A stretch of 64,000 nt of DNA from Pseudomonas sp. QTF5 (GCF_000512695.2 NZ_AZRW02000005.1:124001-188000); one strand, 5' to 3'; positions 8,111 through 18,784 are shown, numbered from the stretch's first letter. Notes: generated from the sequence alone by a model not told the origin. Numbers and translations: made by a program.

Positions 8111-10437
8111 GTCAGCTACCGAATGATTTTGCGCTGAGCAATCTGAGCAACCTCAGCCGCCGCGGTTTCCTCAAAGGTGTGGGCGCTACCAGTGCGCTGG
8201 TGCTGGCCGCCAGTTGGGGCTGGCAGGATGCGCTTGCCGCCGAAAAAGACAAGAAGTTCGGCGCTGACGGCATGCCCAACGGCTGGATCGATGATCCCAA
8301 GGTTTACGTCAGCATCGCCGCCGATGGCAGCGTGACCGTGGTCTGCAACCGCTCGGAAATGGGCCAGGGCGTGCGCACCAGTCTGACCATGGTAGTAGCC
8401 GATGAGCTGGACGCCGACTGGGCGCTGGTCAAAGTGCAACAGGCGCCGGGCGACGAAGTGCGTTTCGGCAATCAGGACACCGACGGTTCGCGCAGCATGC
8501 GTCATTGGTACGAGCCGATGCGCCGTTGCGGTGCTGCCGCGCGGACCATGCTTGAGCAAGCCGCCGCCGCGCAATGGAAAGTGCCGGTCGGCGAGTGCCG
8601 TGCCCAATTGCATAGAGTCATTCACCAACCGACCGGTCGTGAACTGGGCTACGGCGCGTTAGCCGCTGCTGCCAGCGCATTGGCAGTACCGGCCCGCGAC
8701 AGCCTGCGACTCAAGCAGCCATCGGAATTCCGTTATATCGGCAAGGAAGGCACAAAGGCTATCGACGGTGCGGACATCGTCAACGGCCGTGCAGTTTACG
8801 GCGCCGATGTACATTTTGACGGCATGCTCTTCGCCACCATCGCGCGTCCAGCGGTCTATGGCGGCAAGGTCAAATCCTTCGATGCCAGCGCTGCGATGAA
8901 AGTCCCGGGCGTAATCAAAGTCCTGCCAGTCGAAAGCCGTCCAATGCCGTCCGAATTCCAGCCGCTGGGTGGTGTGGCCGTGGTAGCCAGCAATACCTGG
9001 GCTGCAATCAAGGGCCGCGACGCGCTGAAAATCGAGTGGGATGACGGCCCCAACGCCAGTTACGACTCGATCGCCTACCGCAAGGAAATTGAAGCCGCCG
9101 CTCTCAAACCCGGCAAAGTGGTGCGCAATACTGGCAGCATCGACCAGGCCATGAGCAGTGCCGACAGCACCCTCGAAGCCTCTTACTACCTGCCGCACCT
9201 GGCGCAATCGCCGATGGAACCGATGGTCGCCATCGCCCGTTTCAAGGACGGCATATGCGAAGCCTGGGCGCCAAGCCAGGCCCCGCAAGTCACCCGCGAA
9301 CGGATTGGTGAGCGCCTCGGCATTCCATTCGATAACGTCACGTTCCACGTCACCTTGCTCGGCGGCGGTTTCGGTCGCAAATCCAAGCCGGACTTCATCA
9401 TCGAAGCGGCGATCCTGGCCAAGGAGTTCCCCGGTAAGGCAGTACGGGTGCAATGGACCCGTGAAGACGACATCCACAATTCCTATTTCCACACCGTGTC
9501 GGCCGAATACCTGAAGGCCAGCCTGAACAAGGATGGCTTGCCGTCCGGCTGGCTGCACCGCACGGTGGCGCCGAGCATCACTGCGCTGTTTGCACCGGGG
9601 ATGAACCATCAGGCGGCTTTCGAGCTGGGCCTGGGCTTCACCAACATGGCTTACGCGATTCCCAACGTGCGCCTGGAAAACCCTGAAGCGACGGTCCATA
9701 CCCGGGTCGGCTGGTATCGCTCGGTGTCGAACATTCCCCACGGCTTTGCGATTCAGAGCTTTGTCGATGAGCTGGCACACAAGGCCGGCCAGGATCCGCT
9801 CGAGTACCAGATCAAACTGCTCGGCCCGGACAGATCGATCGATCCGCGCACTTTGAGTGAAGAGTGGAACTACGGCGAATCTCCCGAGCGTTATCCTATC
9901 GATACCGCACGGATGCGCACCGTGCTGGAAACCGCCGCCAAAGCGGCCGGTTGGGGGCGTGAGATGCCCAAAGGTCGAGGCTTGGGCCTGGCGGTGCATT
10001 ACAGTTTTGTCACTTATGTGGCGGCGGTGATCGAGGTTGAAGTCAAAGACGATGGCACGTTGATCGTGCACAAGGCCGACATCGCCGTGGATTGCGGCCC
10101 GCAGATCAACCCTGAGCGGATTCGCTCGCAGTTCGAAGGTGCCTGCGTCATGGGCCTGGGCAACGCGGTGCTGGGGGAAATCAGCTTCAAGGACGGCAAG
10201 GTTCAGCAGGACAATTTCCACATGTACGAAGTGGCGCGCATGTCCCTGGCGCCGAAAGAAGTCGCCGTGCACTTGGTCACGCCACCGGGCAACGTGCCGT
10301 TGGGCGGTGTCGGTGAGCCGGGCGTGCCACCGATTGCGCCAGCGCTGTGCAACGCGATCTTTGCTGCCACCGGCAAGCGTATCCGTAACCTGCCGGTGCG
10401 CTATCAGCTGCAAGGCTGGCAGAAGGCGCACGCCTGA
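8107..10437 (+). CDS. iorB: Molybdopterin-binding catalytic subunit of a molybdenum hydroxylase (isoquinoline 1-oxidoreductase beta-type), Tat-exported
   Basis: The 776-aa subunit starts at the ATG at 8107 behind a strong AAGGAGGT. Residues 17-23 (SRRGFLK) followed by a hydrophobic stretch and an alanine-rich cleavage region form a twin-arginine signal, so the heterodimer should be periplasmic. Molybdopterin-family motifs include [24 protein letters not shown] and a C-terminal [10 protein letters not shown] segment near the catalytic glutamate. No cytochrome c domain is present, unlike nicotinate dehydrogenase NicB. It overlaps the xdhC-like maturation gene by one base. The family is firm; the substrate is not determined and no catabolic genes nearby point to one. 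Confidence 0.85.
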   Translation: MSQLPNDFALSNLSNLSRRGFLKGVGATSALVLAASWGWQDALAAEKDKKFGADGMPNGWIDDPKVYVSIAADGSVTVVCNRSEMGQGVRTSLTMVVADELDADWALVKVQQAPGDEVRFGNQDTDGSRSMRHWYEPMRRCGAAARTMLEQAAAAQWKVPVGECRAQLHRVIHQPTGRELGYGALAAAASALAVPARDSLRLKQPSEFRYIGKEGTKAIDGADIVNGRAVYGADVHFDGMLFATIARPAVYGGKVKSFDASAAMKVPGVIKVLPVESRPMPSEFQPLGGVAVVASNTWAAIKGRDALKIEWDDGPNASYDSIAYRKEIEAAALKPGKVVRNTGSIDQAMSSADSTLEASYYLPHLAQSPMEPMVAIARFKDGICEAWAPSQAPQVTRERIGERLGIPFDNVTFHVTLLGGGFGRKSKPDFIIEAAILAKEFPGKAVRVQWTREDDIHNSYFHTVSAEYLKASLNKDGLPSGWLHRTVAPSITALFAPGMNHQAAFELGLGFTNMAYAIPNVRLENPEATVHTRVGWYRSVSNIPHGFAIQSFVDELAHKAGQDPLEYQIKLLGPDRSIDPRTLSEEWNYGESPERYPIDTARMRTVLETAAKAAGWGREMPKGRGLGLAVHYSFVTYVAAVIEVEVKDDGTLIVHKADIAVDCGPQINPERIRSQFEGACVMGLGNAVLGEISFKDGKVQQDNFHMYEVARMSLAPKEVAVHLVTPPGNVPLGGVGEPGVPPIAPALCNAIFAATGKRIRNLPVRYQLQGWQKAHA

Positions 10438-11420
10438 TGGACAGCGTCGATCTGAACGTCCTGCGCAGCGTGCTGGAATGGCGCCGCGCCGGTCAGCGGG
10501 TGATGTTGTACAGCGTGGTTCAGACCTGGGGCACCGCGCCCCGGGCACCTGGCGCGATGCTGGCCTTGCGTGAAGACGGCGTGGTGATTGGCTCGGTGTC
10601 CGGTGGCTGTGTCGAGGATGACCTGATTGCCCGGCTGCACGATGGCCGTATCCCGGCCGATGGGCCGCCGGTGCAGTTGATTACCTATGGCGTCACCCGT
10701 GAGGAGGCCGCACGGTTTGGTTTGCCATGCGGCGGCACATTGCGCCTGACCGAAGAGCGCGTCGGCGATCCCACGTGGGTCGCCGAATTGCTGGCGCGCT
10801 GCGAGGCCCATGAAATCGTTGCGCGTGAGCTGGATCTGACGACCGGTGACGTGGTTTTGCAGGCGGCGAGCAAGACCGATGCGCTGGTGTTTGACGGGCA
10901 GACCTTGCGCGCCATTTATGGTCCGCGCTGGCGGCTGTTGCTGATCGGTGCCGGCCAATTGTCGCGCTACGTTGCCGAAATGGCGCGGCTGCTGGATTTC
11001 GAAGTGCTGATCTGTGATCCACGCACCGAGTTCGTCTACGGCTGGGAAGAGCAGCACGGTCGCTTCGTCCCGGGCATGCCCGATGAAGCGGTGCTGAGCA
11101 TCCAGACCGACGAGCGCACGGCCATTGTCGCCCTGACCCACGATCCGCGCCTGGATGACATGGCGCTGCTCACGGCCCTGGACTCCAAGGCGTTTTATGT
11201 CGGTGCGTTGGGTTCGCGGGTCAATAGCCAGAAGCGCCGGGACAACCTGGCTCAGCTAGGCTTGTCACAACAGGCCATCGAGCGTTTGCACGGCCCGATC
11301 GGTTTGCACATCGGCAGCCATACGCCGGCGGAAATCGCCTTGTCGCTGCTGGCCGAGATTGTGGCGATCAAGAACGGCGTCGAGCTGAAACTGAAGAGGC
11401 CGTTGCAGGAGGATGTATGA
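10437..11420 (+). CDS. XdhC/CoxI-family maturation protein for molybdenum hydroxylases
   Basis: The 327-aa protein has the XdhC_CoxI N-terminal domain (WGTAPRAPGAMLALREDG, then GSVSGGCVEDD near 50-60) and a C-terminal Rossmann fold (LLIGAGQLSRYVAEMA near 165). XdhC proteins bind molybdenum cofactor, support its sulphuration and insert it into the partner hydroxylase. Its position immediately after the catalytic subunit and before a cytidylyltransferase-like gene marks it as the dedicated chaperone of this IorAB enzyme. Overlaps on both sides indicate one transcript. Confidence 0.88.
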   Translation: MDSVDLNVLRSVLEWRRAGQRVMLYSVVQTWGTAPRAPGAMLALREDGVVIGSVSGGCVEDDLIARLHDGRIPADGPPVQLITYGVTREEAARFGLPCGGTLRLTEERVGDPTWVAELLARCEAHEIVARELDLTTGDVVLQAASKTDALVFDGQTLRAIYGPRWRLLLIGAGQLSRYVAEMARLLDFEVLICDPRTEFVYGWEEQHGRFVPGMPDEAVLSIQTDERTAIVALTHDPRLDDMALLTALDSKAFYVGALGSRVNSQKRRDNLAQLGLSQQAIERLHGPIGLHIGSHTPAEIALSLLAEIVAIKNGVELKLKRPLQEDV

Positions 11421-12010
11421 GCGACCCCATCGGCGTTATCGTTCTGGCCGCCGGGCAGAGCAGTCGGTTTCGACAGGTAGCGGGTGACGATAAGGACAAG
11501 CTGCTGGTGGACTGCACGGCTCGTGACGGCGTGACCGTGCATTCGGTGATCGAACAGGTGCTGGTGAATTTGCCCACCGTGCTTGAGAAGCGCGTGCTGG
11601 TGACCACGGCGGATCGTCCGCAAGTCATTCGCATGGCTCAGGCTTATGGTTGCGAGATTGTGCGGATCGAGTCGACCGGCCTGGGCGACAGCATTGCGGC
11701 GGGTGTGGCGGCGTGCTCGCAACTCGGCGGCTGGCTGATCGTGCTCGGGGATATGCCGTTTATCCTGCCGTCCAGCATCGAGCAGGTTGTTGCGAATATT
11801 GCGGAGGATGCTATCAGCGTGCCGGTGTATGAAGGGCAATATGGGCATCCGGTGGGGTTTGGGCGAAGTTTTGGTTCCGGATTGATGGCGTTGACCGGTG
11901 ATCACGGCGCCAAGTCGCTGTTCGCACAGGCGAGGGTGGTCGAGGTGGCGGTGGAGGATCCGGGTGTGTTGTGGGATGTGGATGTGCCTGATGCATTGAC
12001 CTTTAAGTAG
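11417..12010 (+). CDS. MobA-like nucleotidyltransferase (molybdenum cofactor cytidylyltransferase type)
   Basis: The 197-aa protein opens with IGVIVLAAGQSSRF, the nucleotide-binding signature of MobA-like transferases, and has LGDMPF near residue 115 plus a GHPVGF motif, as in MocA-type CTP:molybdopterin cytidylyltransferases. These attach CMP to molybdenum cofactor for xanthine-oxidase-family enzymes. It overlaps the xdhC-like gene by four bases and closes the island, so it most likely makes the cytosine dinucleotide cofactor for IorAB. CTP versus GTP specificity cannot be decided from sequence alone. Confidence 0.85.
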   Translation: MSDPIGVIVLAAGQSSRFRQVAGDDKDKLLVDCTARDGVTVHSVIEQVLVNLPTVLEKRVLVTTADRPQVIRMAQAYGCEIVRIESTGLGDSIAAGVAACSQLGGWLIVLGDMPFILPSSIEQVVANIAEDAISVPVYEGQYGHPVGFGRSFGSGLMALTGDHGAKSLFAQARVVEVAVEDPGVLWDVDVPDALTFK

Positions 12011-12028
12011 CCTTGGCGCAGATCCAAT

Positions 12029-12116
12029 GTGGGAGCGGGCTTGCTCGCGAAAGCGGTTTAACATTCAACATCTATGCAAGCTGGCCCACCGCTTTCGCGA
12101 GCAAGCCCGCTCCCAC
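12029..12116. repeat. REPIN: inverted pair of REP sequences
   Basis: A 28-nt REP (GTGGGAGCGGGCTTGCTCGC...) at 12029-12056 is followed after 32 nt by its perfect inverted copy at 12089-12116. This is the commonest REP family of the P. fluorescens group, mobilised in trans by RAYT transposases; no RAYT gene is in the window. It lies between two convergent genes. Confidence 0.9.
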
Positions 12117-12144
12117 AGGGGATGTGTGTTGGTTTCGGGCATAA

Positions 12145-12181
12145 AAAAAGCCCCGCCTGGGATCACCAGACGGGGCTTTTT
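12145..12181. terminator. Bidirectional intrinsic terminator between the mocA-like gene and rne
   Basis: AAAAAGCCCCG and CGGGGCTTTTT arms (12145-12155 and 12171-12181), with inner pairing CTGG/CCAG, give a GC-rich stem flanked by A and T runs on the two sides. It can end rne transcripts (14 bp past the stop) and transcripts arriving from the mocA-like gene. Confidence 0.88.
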
Positions 12182-12195
12182 AGTGGCCGATGGAA

Positions 12196-15100
12196 TCAGA
12201 CGAGGGGTTTAGGCTCGTGCTCTTTTTCCAGGGCTTGCTCGTGTTGCTCTACCGCTTCCTGAACGGAGCGCGGTGCTTCGTCGATCGCGGATTCAACCGG
12301 TTCGGCAGGGACTTCAGCGGCCGGGGCAGGGGCTGCCTCGACAACTTCAGCAGCAACCGGTGCAGGCTCGGCAGCGGCCGGAGTCGCAGCAGCAGCTTCG
12401 GCTTCCTTCTGCAGACGCTCTTCTTCACGCTTGCGACGACGTACTTCACGCGGGTCGTTCGGCGCACGGCCACTTGGGGTCAGAGCGCTGACAGGGGCGG
12501 CTTCAACCATCGCTGCAGCCTCTTCGGCAACAACCGGCGCTTCAACAACCGCTGGAGCAGGCTCGGCCGCAGCCACCACTGGCTCGGAGACCATGGCATC
12601 AGCAACCGGAGCTTCAGCGACTGGCGCTGGAGCTTCGGCAGCTACAGATGGCTCGGCAACCCAGTTGAACGCGGTTTGTTCTTCGCGAACTTCACGTGCC
12701 GGTTCAGCCGGCGCTTCAACCACAGGCTCTGCAGCAACTACTGGTTCAGCGACGACGGACGGTTCAGCGGCAGCTTCAACTTCAGGCTGGGCTTCGCGAA
12801 CCGGTGCTACTTCGATTTCCGGAGAAGCAGTGACTTCTACCGGCGTGGTCGCTTCAACGACTGGCGCTTCGACCGGAGCGGTTTCCTGCGTGGCGGCAGT
12901 GGCGCGTTCAGCTTGCTCGTTGGCTTGTGCTTCGGCAGGCGCGCTGATCACGGAGCTGGCAACGGCTGCCGTAACAGCCAGGCCGGCGGCCAGATCGGCA
13001 GTGCTTGGCGCTTCGGCGTTTTCGGCCGATTCGGACTCTTCCGAACCTTCGATCACGTTGCCGTTGGCATCGCGCTGACGCTCACGACGGTTGCTGCGAC
13101 GACGCTGGCCACGGGAGCGGCGGCGTGGACGATCGCCTTCGGCGCCTTCCTGACCGTCTTCCTGCAGTTGCTCTTCGTTGGCTGGCAGCTCTTCTTCGGC
13201 AACGGCAGCAGTGGCTTGCTCGGTACGTGGCTGACGTTCTTCACGCGGTGGACGTGGAGCGCGTTCTTCACGTGGCTGACGGGCTGGACGCTCTTCAGCG
13301 TTGGCAGCGGCGGCAGGAGCGGCATCCAGAGGCTCGCGCAGTTCACGAACCGGGCGTTCTTCGCGCTCGCCACGTGGCTTGCGATCTTCACGCGGGGCGC
13401 GCGGTGCACGTTCTTCACGAGGGGCGCGTGGTGCACGCTCTTCACGCGGAGCGCGTTCCTGGGCCACTACTGGCGCTTCTTCGCGGGCTTCGCGTGGTTG
13501 ACGCTCTTCGCGTGGTTCACGTGGTGCGCGTTCTTCACGCGGTGCACGTTCCTCACGAGGCTTGCGTTCTTCATCGCGGCGACCGTTACGGTTGCGGCTC
13601 TGCTGACGACCGTTGCGACGCTCTTCGTTGCGGGCCGGACGCTCGGTAGTCGCAGGTTTTTCAACCACAACCGGAGCAGCAGGCTCTTCCTTGGTCGCGA
13701 ACAGGCTGACCAGCGACTTCACCAGGCCTTTGAACAGGCTTGGTTCTGGCACGGCAACCGGTGCAGCTACCGGAGCGGCGACGACTTCGGTCGGAACCGG
13801 AGCGTTGGCGCGGGCCGGAGCCGTCTTGACCGCAGCTTCCTGGCGAACCAGAGTACGGGTCGCGGCGGCTGGCTGGACTTCTTCCACTTCAGCAGCGGCA
13901 GCAGCGATTTCGTAGCTGGACTGGTTGATGCTGGCTTCCGGGCTGTCATCGCGCAGACGCTGAACTTCGAAGTGCGGCGTTTCGAGGTGATCGTTCGGCA
14001 GAATGACGATGCGTGCACGGGTGCGCAGTTCGATTTTGGTGATCGAGTTGCGTTTTTCGTTGAGCAGGAAAGCTGCAACCGGAATCGGCACTTGTGCGCG
14101 AACTTCGGCGGTGCGGTCTTTCAGGGCTTCTTCTTCGATCAGGCGCAGGATCGCCAGCGACAGCGATTCAACGTCACGGATGATGCCGGTGCCGTTGCAA
14201 CGCGGGCAGACGATGCCGCTGCTTTCGCCGAGCGATGGACGCAGGCGCTGACGGGACATTTCCAGCAGGCCGAAGCGCGAGATGCGACCGACTTGCACGC
14301 GAGCGCGGTCGGCTTCCAGGCATTCGCGGACTTTCTCTTCCACGGCGCGCTGGTTCTTGGCAGGGGTCATATCAATGAAGTCGATGACGATCAGGCCGCC
14401 GATGTCGCGCAAGCGCAACTGACGGGCGATTTCTTCGGCGGCTTCAAGGTTGGTCTGCAGTGCGGTTTCTTCGATGTCGCTGCCTTTGGTGGCGCGCGCC
14501 GAGTTGATGTCGATGGACACCAGGGCTTCGGTCGGATCGATAACGATGGAGCCGCCGGAAGGCAGTTCGACAACGCGCTGGAAGGCGGTTTCGATCTGGC
14601 TTTCGATCTGGAAGCGGTTGAACAGCGGAACGCTGTCTTCGTACAGTTTGATTTTGCTGGCGTACTGCGGCATCACCTGGCGAATGAAGGTCAGGGCTTC
14701 GTCCTGGGCTTCAACGCTGTCGATCAGCACTTCGCCGATGTCCTGGCGCAGGTAATCGCGGATGGCGCGGATGATCACGTTGCTTTCCTGGTAGATCAGG
14801 AACGGCGCGGAACGATCCAGCGAAGCTTCTTTGATGGCGGTCCAGAGTTGCAGCAGGTAATCGAGGTCCCACTGCATTTCTTCGCTGCTGCGGCCCAGGC
14901 CGGCAGTGCGAACGATCAGACCCATGTCGGCCGGGGCAACCAGACCGTTCAGGGCTTCACGCAGTTCGTTGCGCTCTTCACCTTCGATGCGACGGGAGAT
15001 ACCGCCGGCACGCGGGTTGTTCGGCATCAGAACCAGGTAACGACCGGCCAGGCTGATGAAGGTGGTCAGGGCTGCGCCCTTGTTGCCACGTTCTTCTTTT

Positions 15101-15408
15101 TCGACCTGAACGATGACTTCCTGGCCTTCGCTCAGGACGTCCTTGATGTTGACGCGGCCTTCGGGGGCTTTCTTGAAGTATTCGCGGGAGATTTCTTTGA
15201 GGGGCAGGAAGCCGTGGCGCTCAGAGCCGAAATCGACAAAGGCAGCCTCAAGGCTTGGTTCGATGCGAGTAATCCGGCCTTTATAGATGTTGGCCTTTTT
15301 CTGCTCGCGTGCACCGGATTCGATGTCCAGGTCGTAGAGGCGCTGGCCATCTACCAGTGCAACACGCAACTCTTCGGGTTGAGTTGCGTTAATCAGCATT
15401 CTTTTCAT
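12196..15408 (-). CDS. rne: Ribonuclease E
   Basis: RNase E is the main endonuclease for mRNA decay and rRNA/tRNA processing and the degradosome scaffold. The ATG at 15408 gives [21 protein letters not shown], the canonical N-terminus, and 1070 aa; 16 in-frame codons further upstream are not family-like. The catalytic half holds the S1 domain (about 35-125), the DNase-I-like site with [13 protein letters not shown] and IDFIDM aspartates, and the zinc-link CPRCNGTG. The C-terminal half from about 520 is disordered: an arginine/glutamate-rich block of repeated REERAPR-type units (about 600-720) for RNA binding, then Ala/Pro/Glu/Val-rich low complexity, a basic [12 protein letters not shown] patch and the conserved EPKPLV-type end. 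A long leader precedes it. Confidence 0.97.
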   Translation of the reverse strand: MKRMLINATQPEELRVALVDGQRLYDLDIESGAREQKKANIYKGRITRIEPSLEAAFVDFGSERHGFLPLKEISREYFKKAPEGRVNIKDVLSEGQEVIVQVEKEERGNKGAALTTFISLAGRYLVLMPNNPRAGGISRRIEGEERNELREALNGLVAPADMGLIVRTAGLGRSSEEMQWDLDYLLQLWTAIKEASLDRSAPFLIYQESNVIIRAIRDYLRQDIGEVLIDSVEAQDEALTFIRQVMPQYASKIKLYEDSVPLFNRFQIESQIETAFQRVVELPSGGSIVIDPTEALVSIDINSARATKGSDIEETALQTNLEAAEEIARQLRLRDIGGLIVIDFIDMTPAKNQRAVEEKVRECLEADRARVQVGRISRFGLLEMSRQRLRPSLGESSGIVCPRCNGTGIIRDVESLSLAILRLIEEEALKDRTAEVRAQVPIPVAAFLLNEKRNSITKIELRTRARIVILPNDHLETPHFEVQRLRDDSPEASINQSSYEIAAAAAEVEEVQPAAATRTLVRQEAAVKTAPARANAPVPTEVVAAPVAAPVAVPEPSLFKGLVKSLVSLFATKEEPAAPVVVEKPATTERPARNEERRNGRQQSRNRNGRRDEERKPREERAPREERAPREPREERQPREAREEAPVVAQERAPREERAPRAPREERAPRAPREDRKPRGEREERPVRELREPLDAAPAAAANAEERPARQPREERAPRPPREERQPRTEQATAAVAEEELPANEEQLQEDGQEGAEGDRPRRRSRGQRRRSNRRERQRDANGNVIEGSEESESAENAEAPSTADLAAGLAVTAAVASSVISAPAEAQANEQAERATAATQETAPVEAPVVEATTPVEVTASPEIEVAPVREAQPEVEAAAEPSVVAEPVVAAEPVVEAPAEPAREVREEQTAFNWVAEPSVAAEAPAPVAEAPVADAMVSEPVVAAAEPAPAVVEAPVVAEEAAAMVEAAPVSALTPSGRAPNDPREVRRRKREEERLQKEAEAAAATPAAAEPAPVAAEVVEAAPAPAAEVPAEPVESAIDEAPRSVQEAVEQHEQALEKEHEPKPLV

Positions 15409-16045
15409 GTAGTACCGTCGGTTTCCGGGCTGCCGGAAACGGCGTTCGGCACACACGACTTCTCATGGTCGGTGTCAGGTGCGTCGGGAATGGTTGGCCA
15501 TTCCCGTGTCCAGCGAAGTCCGGCCAATGCGGGCCTTCATCGCGACGTACGCGTCCTGCTTGCTGTGGCTACTTAAGCACTCAGTCAGGAGGAGGAATCA
15601 ACCGGCGGCTGTGGACGAGATGAAGCGTCTTGATAAAGCCTATTGCTACACAGTCCAGCGGTTGTGCATCTCCACCCTACACGTATCCCTGATAATTCGG
15701 GTGCTGCCGCGCGCAGAATCCGCAGCGGGTTGGCATTTACCGTGAGCTCCGAAGGGGGAGGTCACGCATCATGGCTAATTTAGGCGTTGTTTCCGAAGCG
15801 TTCGCTCGGGGTCGTTCGTAGCTGACTGCACTTTGTGAACTGGCCGTGAATATTTGCTCGCAAGGCGAGTGAAAACTCTGCTTTGCCGCATGATTCAGGC
15901 CTCATGTCACCTGCGCTCGTTACACCTGCAAACTCCACCGTTACGTAGCGAAAGCCCCGTAGGACGGCCTCGCGTCCTGGTGAATTGCGTTGGTCAGGGC
16001 CGGTTTTTGACCGTTGGTCCGCTGTCCAGGCCGCTTTTGGCGGCG
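15409..16045 (-). promoter_or_regulatory. Predicted ~640-nt 5' leader of rne
   Basis: About 700 bp separate rne from rluC and hold no convincing gene; short plus-strand frames here lack RBS and family character. From the predicted transcription start near 16045 to the rne ATG the leader would be about 637 nt. In E. coli, RNase E autoregulates through a 361-nt leader with structured hairpins, so a similar feedback leader is likely here, but I did not fold it and recognise no specific conserved hairpin. Confidence 0.6.
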
Positions 16046-16051
16046 TTCGCG

Positions 16052-16080
16052 ACTATAGCAGCAATGATTAAGTGCTTCAA
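16052..16080 (-). promoter_or_regulatory. Sigma70-type promoter for rne
   Basis: On the minus strand TTGAAG (16080-16075) and TATAGT (16057-16052) are separated by exactly 17 bp, a good sigma70 match. Transcription should start near 16045. It overlaps the upstream region of the divergent rluC. Confidence 0.75.
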
Positions 16081-16109
16081 TTCCATAAAAAATTGTTATC
16101 ATCCGCGCC

Positions 16110-17072
16110 ATGACGACTACTGCCCCTTCGACCCCAGGCGTACAACTGCTTGAGGTCTCGCCGGAATATGCCGGCCAACGTATTGATAACTTCCTTCTCG
16201 CTCGGCTCAAAGGCGTGCCCAAGACCTTGATTTACCGCATTTTGCGCAAAGGCGAAGTGCGAGTGAACAAGGGACGGATCAAGCCCGAATACAAGCTGCA
16301 GGCGGGCGATATCGTGCGCGTGCCGCCGGTTCGCGTGCCTGAGCGCGACGAGCCTGTGCCGCTGGCCCAGGGTCTGTTGCAGCGGCTCGAGGCCTCGATT
16401 GTCTACGAAGACAAGGCGCTGATCGTGGTCAACAAGCCTTGCGGCATTGCGGTTCATGGTGGCAGTGGCTTGACCTACGGCGTGATTGAAGCCTTTCGTC
16501 AGTTGCGTCCGGATTGCAAGGAGCTCGAACTGGTTCATCGTCTCGATCGTGATACCTCCGGCCTGCTGATGATTGCCAAAAAGCGCAGCATGTTGCGCCA
16601 CTTGCACACGGCATTGCGCGGCGATGGCGTCGATAAGCGCTATATGGCGCTGGTACGCGGCAACTGGGCGGCCTCGATCAAGCAAGTCCGTGCGCCGCTG
16701 GGCAAGAGCAATCTGCGCTCCGGCGAGCGCATGGTCGAGGTGGACGAGGATGAGGGCAAGGAATCTGTGACCGTGTTCAAGGTGCTGCGTCGTTTTGGCG
16801 ACTTCGCTACCCTGATTGAAGCCAAGCCGATCACTGGTCGTACTCACCAGATTCGCGTCCATACTCTACATGCCGGACATTGCATCGCGGGTGATACCAA
16901 ATACGGCGATGAGGGTTTCAGCAAAGAGATTCGTGATCTTGGCGGCAAGCGCCTGTTCCTGCATGCCTACATGCTGACTGTGCCGCTGCCTGATGGTGGT
17001 GAGCTCAAGTTGCAAGCACCGGTCGACGAGATGTGGACCAAAACCGTGGAGCGCTTGAGTGCACCTTACTGA
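16110..17072 (+). CDS. rluC: 23S rRNA pseudouridine(955/2504/2580) synthase
   Basis: RluC converts three uridines of 23S rRNA to pseudouridine. The 320-aa product has an N-terminal S4 RNA-binding domain (about 22-80, with [16 protein letters not shown]) and the RluA-family catalytic domain with HRLDRDTSG (143-151; catalytic Asp146), then [11 protein letters not shown]. It is adjacent to and divergent from rne, as in many gammaproteobacteria. A TATCAT -10-like hexamer at 16097-16102 would place the transcript start almost at the ATG, but the -35 is poor. The next gene overlaps its 3' end by 14 bp. Confidence 0.96.
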   Translation: MTTTAPSTPGVQLLEVSPEYAGQRIDNFLLARLKGVPKTLIYRILRKGEVRVNKGRIKPEYKLQAGDIVRVPPVRVPERDEPVPLAQGLLQRLEASIVYEDKALIVVNKPCGIAVHGGSGLTYGVIEAFRQLRPDCKELELVHRLDRDTSGLLMIAKKRSMLRHLHTALRGDGVDKRYMALVRGNWAASIKQVRAPLGKSNLRSGERMVEVDEDEGKESVTVFKVLRRFGDFATLIEAKPITGRTHQIRVHTLHAGHCIAGDTKYGDEGFSKEIRDLGGKRLFLHAYMLTVPLPDGGELKLQAPVDEMWTKTVERLSAPY

Positions 17073-17721
17073 TTACAAGCTGCTGATTTTCGATTGGGAC
17101 GGCACGCTCGCTGACTCCATTGGTCGGATTGTCGAAGCGATGCATGTCGCATCCGAGCGGTCCGGTTTTCAGTTGCATGATGATTTTGCCGTCAAAGGCA
17201 TTATCGGCCTGGGCTTGCCGGAAGCGATTCGCACGCTGTATCCCGAGATTGGTGACGCCGAGCTGATAGCGTTCCGTCAGCACTATGCGGATCACTACAT
17301 TGCGTCGGAGGCCGTGCCTTCCCCGCTGTTTGAGGGGGTTGTCGAGTCCCTCGAAGCATTTCGTGTCGAGGGGTATCATCTTGCAGTAGCGACCGGCAAG
17401 GCTCGTCGTGGGCTGGATCGGGTGCTGAAGTCTCACGGCTGGGAAGATTATTTCGATATCACCCGTGCTGCTGACGAAACCGCCAGCAAACCCCATCCAT
17501 TGATGCTTGAGCAGATTCTCGCCCATTGCGAAGTTCGTCCGGAGCAAGCACTGATGGTCGGCGATTCGTCGTTCGACCTGCAGATGGCGCGCAATGCGGG
17601 CATGGATTCGGTGGCGGTCAGCTATGGCGCTCAATCGATCGACGCCTTGAAGCTATTTGAGCCGAGACTGACCATTGATCGTTTTTCAGAGTTGCACGCC
17701 TGGCTGAGTCAGCGGGTTTAA
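17059..17721 (+). CDS. HAD-superfamily hydrolase (phosphoglycolate phosphatase-like)
   Basis: The 220-aa protein starts at a GTG inside the rluC end and reads [30 protein letters not shown] is HAD motif I (Asp12 nucleophile, Asp14 acid/base); motif II lies at AVATGK, and motif IV at [16 protein letters not shown]. The helical cap between motifs I and II makes it subfamily IA, like Gph. Substrate is unknown; the conserved rluC-HAD-sppA order gives no specific clue. Confidence 0.9.
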   Translation: MHLTDYKLLIFDWDGTLADSIGRIVEAMHVASERSGFQLHDDFAVKGIIGLGLPEAIRTLYPEIGDAELIAFRQHYADHYIASEAVPSPLFEGVVESLEAFRVEGYHLAVATGKARRGLDRVLKSHGWEDYFDITRAADETASKPHPLMLEQILAHCEVRPEQALMVGDSSFDLQMARNAGMDSVAVSYGAQSIDALKLFEPRLTIDRFSELHAWLSQRV

Positions 17722-17747
17722 TTGGTTTTTTTGCTGGGGTACATGGC

Positions 17748-18737
17748 ATGACCGACGAATGGAAAGCGCCCGCCAAGGCGAGTGCAGAAAGCGGTGACGA
17801 GAAAAGCTGGAAGCTTCTGGAAAAAACCTTGCTAGCTGGGGTGCAGGAGCAGCGTCGGTCCCGTCGCTGGGGGATATTCTTCAAGTCGCTGACCTTTTTG
17901 TACCTGTTCGGCGTGTTGATTTTGTTATCGCCCCTGATGGATAGGGAGAAAGGCGCTACCCTCGGTTCCGGCTACACGGCGTTGATCGATGTAACGGGTA
18001 TGATTGCCGACAAAGAACCGGCCAGTGCCGACAATATCGTCTCCAGTCTGCGGGCAGCCTTCGAGGACAAGAAGGTCAAGGGTGTGATTCTGCGGATCAA
18101 CAGCCCTGGCGGCAGTCCGGTGCAGTCGGGTTATGTCTACGACGAGATCCGTCGTTTGCGCGGCCTGCATCCGGATACCAAGGTTTACGCGGTGATCTCG
18201 GATCTGGGCGCTTCCGGTGCCTATTACATCGCCAGCGCAGCGGATCAGATCTACGCCGACAAGGCGAGCCTGGTGGGGTCCATCGGTGTGACGGCGGCCG
18301 GTTACGGTTTTGTCGGGACCATGGAGAAGTTGGGTGTGGAGCGCCGTACCTACACCTCCGGCGAGCACAAATCGTTCCTCGATCCGTTCCAGCCGCAGAA
18401 GCCCGCGGAAATTCAGTTCTGGCAGAGCGTGCTCGATACCACTCATCAGCAGTTCATCAGCAGCGTCAAGAAGGGCCGGGGTGATCGGCTGAAGGATAAA
18501 GAGCATCCGGAGCTGTTCTCCGGGCTGATCTGGTCGGGTGAGCAGGCGCTGTCGCTGGGCTTGATCGATGGTCTGGGTAATGCCAGTTCGGTTGCGCGTG
18601 ATGTGATCGGTGAGAAAGAGCTGGTGGATTTCACTGTTGAGGAATCGCCATTCGATCGCTTCTCGAAAAAGCTCGGTGCCAGCGTGGCTGAGCATTTGGC
18701 GATGTGGATGGGCTTTCAGGGGCCTTCGCTGCGCTGA
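17748..18737 (+). CDS. sppA: Signal peptide peptidase SppA (36K type)
   Basis: SppA is a membrane-bound serine protease that degrades cleaved signal peptides. The 329-aa length is that of the single-domain 36K type. A membrane anchor spans about residues 44-61, and the protease domain has INSPGGSP (118-124) and the Ser/Lys dyad: Ser156 in GASGAYY and Lys208 in SGEHKSF. It follows the HAD gene by 26 bp and is closed by a strong bidirectional terminator. Confidence 0.95.
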   Translation: MTDEWKAPAKASAESGDEKSWKLLEKTLLAGVQEQRRSRRWGIFFKSLTFLYLFGVLILLSPLMDREKGATLGSGYTALIDVTGMIADKEPASADNIVSSLRAAFEDKKVKGVILRINSPGGSPVQSGYVYDEIRRLRGLHPDTKVYAVISDLGASGAYYIASAADQIYADKASLVGSIGVTAAGYGFVGTMEKLGVERRTYTSGEHKSFLDPFQPQKPAEIQFWQSVLDTTHQQFISSVKKGRGDRLKDKEHPELFSGLIWSGEQALSLGLIDGLGNASSVARDVIGEKELVDFTVEESPFDRFSKKLGASVAEHLAMWMGFQGPSLR

Positions 18738-18751
18738 TCGCCTGGCTGCAT

Positions 18752-18784
18752 AAAAAAAACCGGCCTGCGTGGCCGGTTTTTTTT
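18752..18784. terminator. Bidirectional terminator between sppA and the Maf gene
   Basis: An A8 run plus CCGGCC (18752-18765), loop TGCGT, and GGCCGG plus T8 (18771-18784) form a perfectly symmetrical terminator serving the convergent sppA (+) and maf/yceF (-) genes. Confidence 0.93.

Noticed and set aside
8659..10548. 629-codon minus-strand frame opposite the molybdenum hydroxylase subunit
   Set aside because: The plus-strand frame encodes a full molybdopterin-binding subunit with Tat signal; the antisense has no recognisable domain.
12190..15576. 1128-codon plus-strand frame across the rne region
   Set aside because: It is the antisense of rne, with Phe/Arg/Gly-rich, family-less sequence caused by the GC-rich repetitive rne codons. 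No RBS or conserved motif.
16097..16102. TATCAT as a firm -10 for a leaderless rluC transcript
   Set aside because: Spacing to the ATG is suggestive, but no acceptable -35 hexamer lies 16-18 bp upstream.
15479..16153. Two plus-strand frames in the rne-rluC gap
   Set aside because: No RBS, no family, and they lie in the predicted rne leader; the second runs into rluC in another frame.
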